Program-made: the position numbers and the translations under genes
The notes under the pieces: generated by a model
What the model was told of the DNA's origin: nothing
Seen by the model: only the letters and a program-made list of their open reading frames with translations
Databases searched by the model: none
Assembly: GCA_017656265.1 (NCBI GenBank)
Contig: JACDOD010000001.1
Location: forward strand, 62,001 to 126,000
Direction: 5' to 3'
Origin: Bacillaceae bacterium
GTDB taxonomy: Bacteria; Bacillota; Bacilli; Bacillales; Alkalibacillaceae
Length of the DNA: 64,000 nt
Shown: piece by piece, positions 7,915 through 16,256 of the stretch
Layout of the letters: every line of letters starts with the position of its first letter
Position numbering within the stretch: position 1 is the first letter of the stretch

Positions 7915-8739
7915 ATGGAGTTTAGCAAGGTTCAGGAAACAGCCGATTTTATCAGACAACGTTTGCAGACAGCACCTAAAATTGGGCTGATATTAGGTTC
8001 TGGATTAGGGGTGCTCGCTGATGAACTTCAAGATTCAGCTGTCATTCCTTATCAGAAAATCCCCCATTTTCCGCAATCTACTGTAGCCGGACACAAGGGA
8101 CAGCTGGTGAGCGGTCATCTTGAAGGGCAGCCTGTTTTAGCCATGCAGGGCCGCTTTCATTATTATGAAGGCTACAGCATGAAGCAGGTTACTTTCCCTG
8201 TTCGGGTGATGAAAGAACTGGGAATAGAAATTCTGATTGTAACCAATGCAGCGGGAGGAATCAATGAACAATTTTCACCTGGCGACTTAATGCTTATTGA
8301 AGATCATATCAATATGATGGGGAATAACCCATTAATCGGTTCAAATCACGATGAGGAGGGTCCCCGTTTTCCCGATATGTCAGAAGCTTACGACAGGAAG
8401 TTGATCCAGCATGCCAGGCAATGTGCAGAGCGTCTGGGAATCAATGTACAGCAGGGGGTATATGTAGGAAATTCAGGCCCTTCTTATGAAACCGCTGCTG
8501 AGATCCGAATGTTAAACCGCCTCGGTGGTGATGCTGTAGGAATGTCTACCGTACCCGAAGTTATTGTTGCCAATCATACGGGCCTTAAAGTTTTAGGGAT
8601 TTCCTGTATTTCCAATATGGCTGCCGGCATTCTAGATCAGCCTTTATCACATGATGAAGTGATTGAAACCACTGAGAAGGTTCGGGAGGATTTTTTAAGG
8701 TTTGTCAGAGAAATCGTCAAAACGATGGCTGTCATGTAA
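7915..8739 (+). CDS. pupG: Purine-nucleoside phosphorylase
   Basis: This enzyme cleaves purine (deoxy)nucleosides with phosphate to the base and pentose 1-phosphate, which DeoB then isomerises. The 274-residue length and motifs mark the trimeric class: GSGLG near residue 26, the phosphate-binding QGRFHYYEGY, NAAGGI, and MSTVPEV with the base-binding region NMAAG. B. subtilis has the same gene after drm. The ATG at 7915 follows TAGGAGGGG. It lies 24 bp after deoB and 24 bp before pdp, consistent with a single transcript. Confidence 0.94.
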   Translation: MEFSKVQETADFIRQRLQTAPKIGLILGSGLGVLADELQDSAVIPYQKIPHFPQSTVAGHKGQLVSGHLEGQPVLAMQGRFHYYEGYSMKQVTFPVRVMKELGIEILIVTNAAGGINEQFSPGDLMLIEDHINMMGNNPLIGSNHDEEGPRFPDMSEAYDRKLIQHARQCAERLGINVQQGVYVGNSGPSYETAAEIRMLNRLGGDAVGMSTVPEVIVANHTGLKVLGISCISNMAAGILDQPLSHDEVIETTEKVREDFLRFVREIVKTMAVM

Positions 8740-8763
8740 ATCAACATGGGGGGACGTGTCCAT

Positions 8764-10065
8764 ATGAGAATGTATGATGTAATTGAGAAAAAAAGGGATG
8801 GTTTTGCTTTAACCAGGGAAGAAATCGATTTCTTTATAAAGGGCTATACAGAAGGGGACATACCAGATTATCAGGCCAGTGCCCTTTGCATGGCCATATA
8901 CTTTCAGGGGATGACTGAAGAAGAACGAGTTTATTTGACTCTGGCCATGGCCCATTCCGGAGACGTGATCGATCTTTCTAACATAGAGGGAATCAAAGTA
9001 GATAAACATTCTACCGGAGGAGTAGGAGACACAACAACCCTGGTTCTTGCTCCGTTAGTAGCCTCTGCTGGAGTGCCCTTTGCCAAAATGAGCGGCAGGG
9101 GATTGGGGCATACGGGAGGTACCATTGATAAATTAGAGGCCATCCCTGGGTTTTCAGTTGAATTGCAGCAAGATGACTTTATTCGCCTTGTCAATGAAAA
9201 CAAGCTTGCCGTGGTCGGACAGTCGGGCAATTTGACCCCGGCTGATAAAAAGCTGTATGGCCTTCGGGATGTTACTGCCACAATCAGTTCTATTCCTTTA
9301 ATTGCAAGCTCTATCATGAGCAAAAAACTGGCTGCCGGTGCAGATGCCATTGTACTGGATGTGAAAACCGGCGCAGGAGCTTTTATGAAAACAAAAGACG
9401 AAGCGGTTGAACTTGCTGAAGCTATGGTGTCCATCGGCAAGGGAGCTGGCCGCAAAACCATCGCTGTGATCAGTGATATGAGTCAGCCTCTTGGAAGAGC
9501 TATCGGCAATGCTTTAGAAGTAAAAGAAGCAATCCAGACGTTAAAAGGAGAAGGCCCGGAAGATCTGCTGGACTTATCCCTTGAACTTGGCAGCCAGATG
9601 GTGGTGCTTGGAGGAAAAGCTTCGTCAACAAAAGAGGCCAGGGACATACTTGAGCAAAATATTGATAATGGTAAAGCTCTGGAAACGTTCCGGACTTTTG
9701 TCAAAGCTCAGGGAGGAGATGATCGTGTAGCGGAAGATTTCTCCCTTCTGCCAGCAGCTAACCATCAGATTCCATTCCTTGCCAGAGAGTCAGGCTATAT
9801 TTCAGAGATTATCGCTGATGAGATTGGCACATCAGCGATGATGCTCGGTGCCGGGAGAGCGACGAAAGAATCTTCCATTGATTTGTCTGTCGGCATCGTC
9901 CTTCATAAAAAAGTCGGAGACTATGTCAAAGAAGGAGAGCCCATTTTAACGATTCATACTAATCAAAAAGAGATTGATGAAGTTAAGGAAAAACTGGCCC
10001 ATAGCATATCGGTTCAACAGGAGCAGGTCAAAGCTCCAGTATTGATTCACGAGGTCATAACCTGA
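8764..10065 (+). CDS. pdp: Pyrimidine-nucleoside phosphorylase
   Basis: Pdp phosphorolyses uridine, thymidine and deoxyuridine. The 433-residue protein has the family signature [16 protein letters not shown], the phosphate-binding KHSTGGVGD near the N terminus, and the C-terminal three-layer domain. I start at ATG 8764 (MRMYD), which matches the family N terminus; the frame opens at 8746 but that stretch contains the ribosome-binding GGGGGG. In B. subtilis pdp belongs to the dra-nupC-pdp operon elsewhere, so here the whole nucleoside salvage set is joined in one operon, ended by the terminator at 10101. Confidence 0.94.
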   Translation: MRMYDVIEKKRDGFALTREEIDFFIKGYTEGDIPDYQASALCMAIYFQGMTEEERVYLTLAMAHSGDVIDLSNIEGIKVDKHSTGGVGDTTTLVLAPLVASAGVPFAKMSGRGLGHTGGTIDKLEAIPGFSVELQQDDFIRLVNENKLAVVGQSGNLTPADKKLYGLRDVTATISSIPLIASSIMSKKLAAGADAIVLDVKTGAGAFMKTKDEAVELAEAMVSIGKGAGRKTIAVISDMSQPLGRAIGNALEVKEAIQTLKGEGPEDLLDLSLELGSQMVVLGGKASSTKEARDILEQNIDNGKALETFRTFVKAQGGDDRVAEDFSLLPAANHQIPFLARESGYISEIIADEIGTSAMMLGAGRATKESSIDLSVGIVLHKKVGDYVKEGEPILTIHTNQKEIDEVKEKLAHSISVQQEQVKAPVLIHEVIT

Positions 10066-10100
10066 CCCTTTTGAAGAAGATATAAAGATCAATATGTACA

Positions 10101-10128
10101 AATCCTGACAGCCGTCAGGATTTTTTTT
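10101..10128 (+). terminator. Terminator of the deoB-pupG-pdp operon
   Basis: AATCCTGAC (10101-10109) and GTCAGGATT (10114-10122) form a perfect stem with a 4-base loop and a run of nine T. Confidence 0.93.
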
Positions 10129-10136
10129 TGCCTTCA

Positions 10137-10167
10137 GTTATAAAAGCTTAGCATTATGGAAAAAATA
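10137..10167 (+). promoter_or_regulatory. Candidate sigma-F promoter of dacF
   Basis: TTATA at 10138-10142 resembles the sigma-F -35 (GYWTA). After 15 bp, GGAAAAAATA at 10158-10167 matches GGNNANANTR fully. It ends 27 bp before the dacF start. dacF is a forespore gene in B. subtilis, so position and family agree. Confidence 0.6.
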
Positions 10168-10194
10168 TGAAACATCAGGAATGGAGGGAAGACG

Positions 10195-11361
10195 ATGAAA
10201 AAAATATGGGTAACGTTTTTAGCGTTGATCATGATGTTTTCTACAAATATAACTGTAATAAGTGCTGAAGAAAAAAATGACTTAAACCTTGCTGAAAATT
10301 CTAAATCAGCCATCTTAATGGAAAAAAGCTCAGGGGAGATCATCTATCAGAAAAACTCCATTGAACCATTGCCGCCTGCCAGCATGACAAAAATCATGAC
10401 CATGCTTCTGGTCATGGAAGCACTTGATAAAGGTGCAATCAAACTGGATGAAACGATTCGTGTCAGTGAATATGCAGCCTCGATGGGAGGTTCCCAGATT
10501 TATTTAGAAGCCGGGGAGGAAATGAGTATTGAAGATTTGCTGAAGGGCGTTGCTGTTGCTTCAGGAAATGATGCAGCTGTTGCACTGGCCGAACGGGTAG
10601 CGGGCAGTGAAGACGCTTTTGTCAAAATGATGAACGAACGGGCTAAACAGTTGGGGCTAAAAAATACCCACTTTGAAAATTCGACAGGGCTGCCTGCAAA
10701 AAATCATTACAGTACAGCCTATGACATGGCTATAATGGCCAAAGAATTATTAAAATATGAAAATATTACAAAATATACAAGTATTTATGATGATTATTTA
10801 AGAAAAGGAACAGAAAATGAGTTCTGGCTGGTAAATACAAACAAGCTCGTGAAATTTTATAGAGGCGTGGATGGTTTAAAAACCGGCTATACCAATGAAG
10901 CCAAATATTGTTTAACGGCAACAGCACACCGGGATAACATGCGTGTCATTGCCGTGGTGATGGGAGCTCAAACGCCAAAAAAACGAAATATTGATATTAC
11001 AAATATGCTTGATTACGCCTTTCAGCAGTATGAGACGAAACCAATTTACAAACAGCATGAAACCGTTGATTCCCTCAAGCTGTTAAAAGCGAAGAAAGAA
11101 AAAATTCATGTGGTAACCAGTGATGATGTTGCCATTCTTCTTAAAAAAGGGGAAAAAATTGAAAATTTAAATGAGGAAATTGTCTATAAATCAGATCTAT
11201 CTCTGCCCATTGCCAGAGGAGAGCAGGTAGGAATATTAAAACTTACCGCTAAAGGAAAAGTCATTGTTGAAACACCTTTAATTGTTAATGAAGATGTAGA
11301 GGAAGCCGGCGTATGGGATTTAATGAAGCGTTCTTTAAAAGGTCTTGTCAAATCATCGTAA
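10195..11361 (+). CDS. dacF: D-alanyl-D-alanine carboxypeptidase DacF
   Basis: A penicillin-binding protein of the low-molecular-weight DD-carboxypeptidase class. With DacB it trims pentapeptides in spore cortex. The 388-residue protein has a signal peptide (about 1-24), then SMTK at 63-66, SGN at 123-125 and KTG at 229-231, the three active-site motifs of serine acyl enzymes. A C-terminal beta domain and an amphipathic tail (WDLMKRSLKGLVKSS) suit membrane attachment on the forespore side. It lies immediately upstream of spoIIAA as in B. subtilis, and a sigma-F-like promoter precedes it. Confidence 0.95.
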   Translation: MKKIWVTFLALIMMFSTNITVISAEEKNDLNLAENSKSAILMEKSSGEIIYQKNSIEPLPPASMTKIMTMLLVMEALDKGAIKLDETIRVSEYAASMGGSQIYLEAGEEMSIEDLLKGVAVASGNDAAVALAERVAGSEDAFVKMMNERAKQLGLKNTHFENSTGLPAKNHYSTAYDMAIMAKELLKYENITKYTSIYDDYLRKGTENEFWLVNTNKLVKFYRGVDGLKTGYTNEAKYCLTATAHRDNMRVIAVVMGAQTPKKRNIDITNMLDYAFQQYETKPIYKQHETVDSLKLLKAKKEKIHVVTSDDVAILLKKGEKIENLNEEIVYKSDLSLPIARGEQVGILKLTAKGKVIVETPLIVNEDVEEAGVWDLMKRSLKGLVKSS

Positions 11362-11404
11362 ACCAGGGCGTTTTGCGTAGAATCAGTACTTCTTTTGTCA
11401 CTCA

Positions 11405-11434
11405 GCAGGAAATCGGTAAGATAAAATCGAAAAA
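11405..11434 (+). promoter_or_regulatory. Candidate sigma-H promoter of the spoIIA operon
   Basis: GCAGGAAAT (11405-11413) matches the sigma-H -35 RNAGGAWWW exactly. After 12 bp, ATCGAAAAA (11426-11434) matches RNNGAATWW with one mismatch. The B. subtilis spoIIA operon is transcribed by sigma-H with Spo0A~P. I see only a partial Spo0A box (TTTTGTCAC near 11394). Confidence 0.6.
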
Positions 11435-11471
11435 CTCACTAGCACAGTAACAGATAAGGGAGGAGCTTGCT

Positions 11472-11825
11472 TTGAGTTTTTCGGTTGAATTCGAAAAGAA
11501 GCAAAATGTGCTTTTGGTCAGAATGTCAGGTGAACTGGATCACCATACCGCAGAAGAATTAAAAACCAAATGGAAAGAACGGTTAGATGATGAAGAAATC
11601 CAGCATGTAGTTATTAACCTTGAAACGTTGAGCTTTATGGACAGCTCAGGTCTGGGCGTTATTCTGGGAAGATATAAAGAAGTAAAACAGCAGGGCGGTG
11701 AAATGGTGGTATGCTCCATTTCACCTGCTGTTCACCGGCTTTTTGAACTGGCAGGAATGTTTAAAATTATCCGTCTGGAGCAAAACGAAGAATATGCCCT
11801 CATGAGTCTGGGGGTGGCATCATGA
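11472..11825 (+). CDS. spoIIAA: Anti-sigma-F factor antagonist
   Basis: SpoIIAA is the STAS-domain switch protein that, when unphosphorylated, frees sigma-F by binding SpoIIAB. The 117-residue sequence contains [14 protein letters not shown], with the phosphorylated serine at residue 58, the same number as in B. subtilis. The start is a TTG at 11472, six bases after GGGAGGAG. The stop overlaps the spoIIAB start by four bases (ATGA type). A sigma-H-like promoter precedes the gene. Confidence 0.96.
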   Translation: MSFSVEFEKKQNVLLVRMSGELDHHTAEELKTKWKERLDDEEIQHVVINLETLSFMDSSGLGVILGRYKEVKQQGGEMVVCSISPAVHRLFELAGMFKIIRLEQNEEYALMSLGVAS

Positions 11826-12262
11826 AAAATGAAATGCATCTGGAATTTTCTGCAAGAAGTGAAAATGAATCCTTTGCCAGGGTTTCTGTTGCCTCGTTTG
11901 TGGCACAGATAGACCCGACTATGGATGAATTGACGGAAATTAAAACCGTTGTATCCGAGGCTGTCACGAATGCGATCATTCATGGCTATGGCGAGAAGGA
12001 AGATGGCATGGTATACATTGATTGCTACCTTCATGATGATGCGGTTGAAATTGATATTCGTGATGAAGGGGTAGGAATCGAAAATGTGGATGAAGCGCGT
12101 CAGCCTTTATATACCTCAAAACCTGAGCTGGAGCGTTCCGGAATGGGCTTTACGATCATGGAAAACTTTATGGATGAAGTGGAAGTATCATCAGCCCCCG
12201 GTCTGGGTACCACTGTGAAACTGAAGAAATACTTTAAAAAAAGCGAAACCTTATGTAATTAA
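11822..12262 (+). CDS. spoIIAB: Anti-sigma-F factor and serine kinase
   Basis: SpoIIAB binds and inhibits sigma-F, and phosphorylates SpoIIAA. The 146-residue protein is a GHKL ATPase: the N box with [11 protein letters not shown], the G1 box DEGVGIEN and the G2 region [14 protein letters not shown] are all visible. Its start overlaps the end of spoIIAA and its stop lies 12 bp before the sigF start, so the three genes form one tightly coupled operon, as in every known endospore former. Confidence 0.96.
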   Translation: MKNEMHLEFSARSENESFARVSVASFVAQIDPTMDELTEIKTVVSEAVTNAIIHGYGEKEDGMVYIDCYLHDDAVEIDIRDEGVGIENVDEARQPLYTSKPELERSGMGFTIMENFMDEVEVSSAPGLGTTVKLKKYFKKSETLCN

Positions 12263-12274
12263 GGGGACTTGCCT

Positions 12275-13030
12275 ATGGACGTAGATTTGAATCAATCAAA
12301 AAAAGGCGGGCAGCTTTCAGACGATGAAGTCAAAGAGCTCATCGCCAAAAGCCAGGAGGGGGATCAGGAAGCCAGAGACCTGCTCGTTGAAAAAAACACC
12401 AGGTTAGTGTGGTCTGTTGTCCAGCGCTTCCTCAATCGTGGATATGAGGCTGATGATTTGTTTCAGATTGGCTGTATTGGCCTGTTGAAATCGATAGATA
12501 AATTTGACCTGTCCTATGATGTGAAATTTTCCACTTATGCTGTGCCCATGATTATCGGAGAGATTCAACGGTTTATACGCGATGACGGAAGTGTGAAGGT
12601 AAGCCGGTCGCTTAAAGAAACCGGTAACAAAATCAGAAAGAAAAAAGATGAACTGACCAAGAAATTTGGCCGATCTCCAACAGTTCAGGAACTGGCAGAG
12701 GATTTGGGGATATCACCGGAAGAGGTGGTATTTGCACAGGAAGCATCGAAGTCACCCCATTCCATTCACGAAACGGTATATGAAAACGATGGAGATCCCA
12801 TCACTCTATTGGATCAGATTGCTGATGAAGATGGGAAATGGTTTGATAAAATCGCCTTGAAGGAAGTCATACGGGGGCTGGATGAACGGGATCGGCTGAT
12901 TATTTATTTGCGTTATTTTAAAGATAAAACCCAGACGGAAGTAGCTGAACGTCTCAATATATCTCAGGTTCAAGTATCAAGACTTGAGAAAAAAATATTG
13001 ACACAAATAAAAAAGGAACTGAAGACTTAA
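12275..13030 (+). CDS. sigF: RNA polymerase sigma-F factor
   Basis: Sigma-F is the first forespore-specific sigma factor. The 251-residue protein has region 2 (NRGYEADDLFQIGCIGLLKSIDKFD), region 3 with PTVQELAEDLG, and the region 4 helix-turn-helix (TEVAERLNISQVQVSRLEKKIL). I choose ATG 12275 because the family starts MDV and AAGGGG lies eight bases upstream; a TTG at 12269 in the same frame falls too close to that site. A terminator directly follows, whereas in B. subtilis spoVAA comes next without a long gap. Confidence 0.96.
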   Translation: MDVDLNQSKKGGQLSDDEVKELIAKSQEGDQEARDLLVEKNTRLVWSVVQRFLNRGYEADDLFQIGCIGLLKSIDKFDLSYDVKFSTYAVPMIIGEIQRFIRDDGSVKVSRSLKETGNKIRKKKDELTKKFGRSPTVQELAEDLGISPEEVVFAQEASKSPHSIHETVYENDGDPITLLDQIADEDGKWFDKIALKEVIRGLDERDRLIIYLRYFKDKTQTEVAERLNISQVQVSRLEKKILTQIKKELKT

Positions 13031-13056
13031 GGTGTCCACATGGGCACCTTTTTTTA
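13030..13056 (+). terminator. spoIIA operon terminator
   Basis: AGGTGTCC (13030-13037) pairs with GGGCACCT (13042-13049), one G-U pair, 4-base loop, T7 tail. It begins at the last base of the sigF stop codon. Confidence 0.88.
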
Positions 13057-13105
13057 TTTCATGCTCGATCTCCATAAGAGAGACGCCTTTCATTGTGTAG
13101 GTAAT

Positions 13106-13185
13106 AAGTAAAAAATTGCTCCCTAATGTTTCGGCAAACCCTTCCCTCTGGTGTACTCTCCAGAATGCGGGGCAATTTTTTACTT
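13106..13185. repeat. Long imperfect inverted repeat between sigF and spoVAA
   Basis: AAGTAAAAAATTGCTCC (13106-13122) pairs with GGGGCAATTTTTTACTT (13169-13185), 17 bp with a single G-U. The 46-base interior holds a second hairpin, TCTGG (13147-13151) with CCAGA (13160-13164). The A-tract and T-tract flanks would let it act as a terminator in both directions, but its size and the nested stem also suit a structured RNA or an old mobile element remnant. The rest of the 319-bp gap holds only the sigma-G-like promoter. Confidence 0.6.
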
Positions 13186-13285
13186 GTACATCCCCCTGTT
13201 TCCATGACTAAAAACGGTATGCCATATATTGAATCCCTCCTGTTTTTCTCAACCCGCCTGCTTCCGATGATACCGACTGAATCAT

Positions 13286-13316
13286 TGAATGAACGTGCTT
13301 GCCATTACACATAATA
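13286..13316 (+). promoter_or_regulatory. Candidate sigma-G promoter of the spoVA operon
   Basis: TGAATGA at 13286-13292 and CATAATA at 13310-13316 are separated by 17 bp and resemble the sigma-G consensus (TGAATA, CATANTA). The start point would lie about 25 bp before spoVAA's ATG. The spoVA operon is a sigma-G target in B. subtilis. Confidence 0.6.
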
Positions 13317-13349
13317 TGAACAAATGACATTGTCTGGGGAGGGTATGTA

Positions 13350-13967
13350 ATGGGGGATGTTTTGTATATCCGCTTGCGGAACCATATTAGGGTACCCGAA
13401 GGACATAAGGTGCTGCTGAAAGATATTGCATATCTTTCTGGACATTCAAGGTCCATTTCTCTGCTTGAAAAAATGTTTATTTATCAAATGAAACCAAAAG
13501 ATCACAAATATATGGTAATCGATATATTTAATGTTATCGAAAAGATGAGCGAACAATTTCCAAATATTGAATTTCAGCCCGTGGGTCCGAACCAGACGAT
13601 TGTAGAGGTGATCCGTCCAAAGAAAAATCCCGGCATTTTGTTTGTAGCAGCCATCTGGATTCTATTATTTGTTGGTTCCGCAATGGCGATTATGAACTTT
13701 CATTATGATGTCAGCATGCAGGAAGTCCAGCAAAAACTTCATTACATGCTTACAGGAGAAGAAAGCAAGTACCCTCTCTGGATTCAAATTCCCTACTCTA
13801 TAGGGCTGGGATTAGGCATGGTTCTTTTTTTTAACCATGTTTTTAAAAAGCGGATCAATGAAGAACCAAGCCCTCTGGAAGTAGAAATTTTTAATTACGA
13901 ACAAAATTTAAATCAATATGTCATCTTAAATGAAAACGAAGTGAGCCAAAAAGATGAACATTCATAA
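13350..13967 (+). CDS. spoVAA: Stage V sporulation protein AA
   Basis: First gene of the spoVA operon, whose products move calcium dipicolinate into the forespore and out at germination. The 205-residue protein has a soluble N-terminal domain (about 1-90) that starts with the typical VLYIRLRNHIRVPEGHKVLLKDIA, then two transmembrane helices (about 95-117 and 150-170). ATG 13350 follows GGGGAGGG. It overlaps spoVAB by 14 bases. A sigma-G-like promoter lies just upstream. Confidence 0.94.
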   Translation: MGDVLYIRLRNHIRVPEGHKVLLKDIAYLSGHSRSISLLEKMFIYQMKPKDHKYMVIDIFNVIEKMSEQFPNIEFQPVGPNQTIVEVIRPKKNPGILFVAAIWILLFVGSAMAIMNFHYDVSMQEVQQKLHYMLTGEESKYPLWIQIPYSIGLGLGMVLFFNHVFKKRINEEPSPLEVEIFNYEQNLNQYVILNENEVSQKDEHS

Positions 13968-14376
13968 TTTGGTTGAAATCGTCATCGGGCTGGCTGGCGG
14001 TCTGGCCGTCGGAGCAGGGTTTGTTGCTTTTTTAACCGTACTGGGAATTATACCACGATTAATTCAGTTAAGTAAGACGAATCGGTATATCCAGCTGTTT
14101 GAAGGAAGTGTCGTCCTTGGTTCGCTGTTCGGCACTTTATTATCCTTCGAAGGCATCATCTTAGACATGCCGCCATTTTTTTTGCTTATCTGGGGGCTTT
14201 TGCATGGGATTTTTATTGGAATGCTTGCCGCTGCATTAACTGAAGTGCTTAATGTATTTCCGATTTTAACGAAGCGGATTAACATGGAAAGCAAACTTCT
14301 CTTATTTTTAATGGCCATTGTATTCGGTAAAATTTTCGGATCACTATTTCAATGGGTCATCTTTGTGAAAAATTAA
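13954..14376 (+). CDS. spoVAB: Stage V sporulation protein AB
   Basis: A 140-residue inner membrane protein of the dipicolinate channel complex, with about four hydrophobic helices beginning with the glycine-rich VEIVIGLAGGLAVGAGFVAFL. It overlaps the end of spoVAA and is followed after 13 bp by spoVAC. The match to the family is by sequence and by position. Its individual role within the complex is not established. Confidence 0.93.
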   Translation: MNIHNLVEIVIGLAGGLAVGAGFVAFLTVLGIIPRLIQLSKTNRYIQLFEGSVVLGSLFGTLLSFEGIILDMPPFFLLIWGLLHGIFIGMLAAALTEVLNVFPILTKRINMESKLLLFLMAIVFGKIFGSLFQWVIFVKN

Positions 14377-14389
14377 GGAGTGATGCCAG

Positions 14390-14845
14390 ATGAGTCAAAA
14401 GTTCCACCCCGATAATTATAAAAAAGCTGCTAAAGCATATCAGCCTAAGCCCAATTTATTATTCAATTGTTCCAAAGCCTTTATTATTGGAGGGCTGATC
14501 AGTGTTCTAGGCCAGGGATTAATTGATTTTTATACAAATGTGTTTGACTTTACAGAAAAAGAAGCGGGAAATCCTGCGATTACTACACTGATTTTACTAT
14601 CAGCCATTCTCACTGGGCTTGGTGTATATGATAAGTTGGGCCAATTTGCAGGAGCAGGTTCAGCTGTTCCGGTAACCGGTTTCGCTAATTCCATTACCAG
14701 TGCGGCGTTAGAGCATAAGAGTGAAGGCCTGGTTTTGGGTGTTGCAACAAATATGTTTAAACTGGCGGGTTCGGTGATTGTGTTTGGGGTTGTTTCGGCT
14801 TATGTAGTAGGGATGATACGCTATCTCATACAGCAATGGATGTAG
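14390..14845 (+). CDS. spoVAC: Stage V sporulation protein AC
   Basis: SpoVAC is the membrane component that behaves as a mechanosensitive channel for dipicolinic acid. The 151-residue sequence has a basic cytoplasmic N terminus (YKKAAKAYQPKPNLLFNC), then about four hydrophobic segments. The conserved block YDKLGQFAGAGSAVPVTGFANSI is also present, in a shifted form, in SpoVAE downstream, reflecting a shared origin. ATG 14390 follows AAGGAGTG. Confidence 0.95.
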   Translation: MSQKFHPDNYKKAAKAYQPKPNLLFNCSKAFIIGGLISVLGQGLIDFYTNVFDFTEKEAGNPAITTLILLSAILTGLGVYDKLGQFAGAGSAVPVTGFANSITSAALEHKSEGLVLGVATNMFKLAGSVIVFGVVSAYVVGMIRYLIQQWM

Positions 14846-14858
14846 GAGGGAATCAATT

Positions 14859-15872
14859 ATGCGCAAGATGGGGAATCAAACATGGTTATTTGAAAACAAA
14901 ATATTTGTCAGCGAAACTGCTACGGTTTCAGGACCAAGGGAAAAAGAAGGTCCTCTTGGCCATACATTTGATTACTCATATGATGATTTGCGTTGCGGAG
15001 AAACAAACTGGGAACTGGCTGAGAGGAAGTTATTGCAGCATTCCATTGATTTATGCCTGCAGAAAAAGAAGATTACTAAGGACCAGATTGATCTGTTTTT
15101 AAGCGGAGATTTGTTAAATCAGAATGTGACCGCCAATTACGTGGCTCGGACATTGCCCATCCCTTTTTTGTGCATGTTTGGTGCCTGTTCAACATCTATG
15201 GAGACAACTGCTGTTGCCAGTGCACTCGTTGATGCAAAGTTTGCTGATTATGCAATAGCTGCCACCAGCAGCCATAACGCGACAGCTGAAAGACAGTTTC
15301 GCTATCCGACGGAATATGGTGCTCAAAAACCCCTGACATCAACGACAACGGTAACCGGAGCAGGTACCATGCTGATTTCCAGAGATCAATCGGACATTCG
15401 AATAGAAAGTGCAACGATTGGAAAAGTTATGGACTACCATATGGATGACCCATTCGACATGGGTTCCGCTATGGCACCTGCTGCTTATGACACCATAAAA
15501 ACACATTTTCAGGATTTAGGCAGAACACCACAGGATTATGACTTGATTTTAACAGGAGACTTATCAGCAGTAGGAAGTCCAATTTTGAAAGATATGTTAA
15601 AAGAAGATGGGTTTAATGTAGATGACATTCACAATGATTCAGGCTTGATGATCTATAACAGTGAACAGCCAGTATTTGCAGGGGGAAGCGGCTGTGCCTG
15701 TTCAGCTCTTGTAACATATGGTCATGTTTTTAATGAACTGCGAAAAGGAAATCTGAAAAAGGTCTTTATCGTGGCTACTGGAGCTTTGATGAGTCCGGTT
15801 ATGGTTCAGCAGAAAGAAACGATTCCAACCATTGCCCATGGAGTCGTTTTTGCCCGAGAGGAGATGAACTGA
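14859..15872 (+). CDS. spoVAD: Stage V sporulation protein AD
   Basis: SpoVAD is the soluble, thiolase-like subunit on the outer face of the spore inner membrane that binds dipicolinic acid. The 337-residue sequence carries the conserved [21 protein letters not shown] and [21 protein letters not shown] blocks and a cysteine pair in GGSGCACSA. It is followed by spoVAE after 2 bp. Length and sequence agree closely with the B. subtilis protein. Confidence 0.96.
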   Translation: MRKMGNQTWLFENKIFVSETATVSGPREKEGPLGHTFDYSYDDLRCGETNWELAERKLLQHSIDLCLQKKKITKDQIDLFLSGDLLNQNVTANYVARTLPIPFLCMFGACSTSMETTAVASALVDAKFADYAIAATSSHNATAERQFRYPTEYGAQKPLTSTTTVTGAGTMLISRDQSDIRIESATIGKVMDYHMDDPFDMGSAMAPAAYDTIKTHFQDLGRTPQDYDLILTGDLSAVGSPILKDMLKEDGFNVDDIHNDSGLMIYNSEQPVFAGGSGCACSALVTYGHVFNELRKGNLKKVFIVATGALMSPVMVQQKETIPTIAHGVVFAREEMN

Positions 15873-15874
15873 CA

Positions 15875-16225
15875 ATGGATTATGTTTGGGCTTTTTTAGT
15901 TGGCGGAGGAATCTGTGTGGTAGGTCAGCTGCTCTTTGATCTTACCAAACTGACACCAGCCCACGTCATGTCAATTTTTGTCGTTACAGGTGCGGTTTTA
16001 GACGGGTTTGACCTTTATGATAAACTGGTCCAATTTGCCGGGGCGGGGGCATTGGTACCGATCACGAGTTTCGGACATTCGTTACTTCATGGGGCGATGG
16101 TGCAGGCGGAGGAACATGGGTTTCTGGGAATAGCCATCGGAATTTTTCAGATGACTTCGGCTGGTATTGCATCGGCCATTCTTTTTGGTTTTCTGATAGC
16201 TGTTTTCTTTAAGCCAAAAGGATGA
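15875..16225 (+). CDS. spoVAE: Stage V sporulation protein AE (AEb type)
   Basis: A 116-residue membrane protein related to SpoVAC, containing [27 protein letters not shown] and about three hydrophobic helices. It corresponds to SpoVAEb of B. subtilis. The 203-residue SpoVAEa that follows it in B. subtilis has no counterpart here: spoVAF begins after 31 bp. Confidence 0.94.
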   Translation: MDYVWAFLVGGGICVVGQLLFDLTKLTPAHVMSIFVVTGAVLDGFDLYDKLVQFAGAGALVPITSFGHSLLHGAMVQAEEHGFLGIAIGIFQMTSAGIASAILFGFLIAVFFKPKG

Positions 16226-16256
16226 GCAAATATTTGAGAAAGGACAGGTTTCGATC

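Noticed and set aside
8931-9461. A 176-codon minus-strand frame inside pdp
   Set aside because: Serine- and proline-rich shadow of a well-conserved gene, with no start signal.
13126-13314. A 62-codon frame between sigF and spoVAA
   Set aside because: It crosses the long hairpin, has no ribosome-binding site and overlaps the likely sigma-G promoter.
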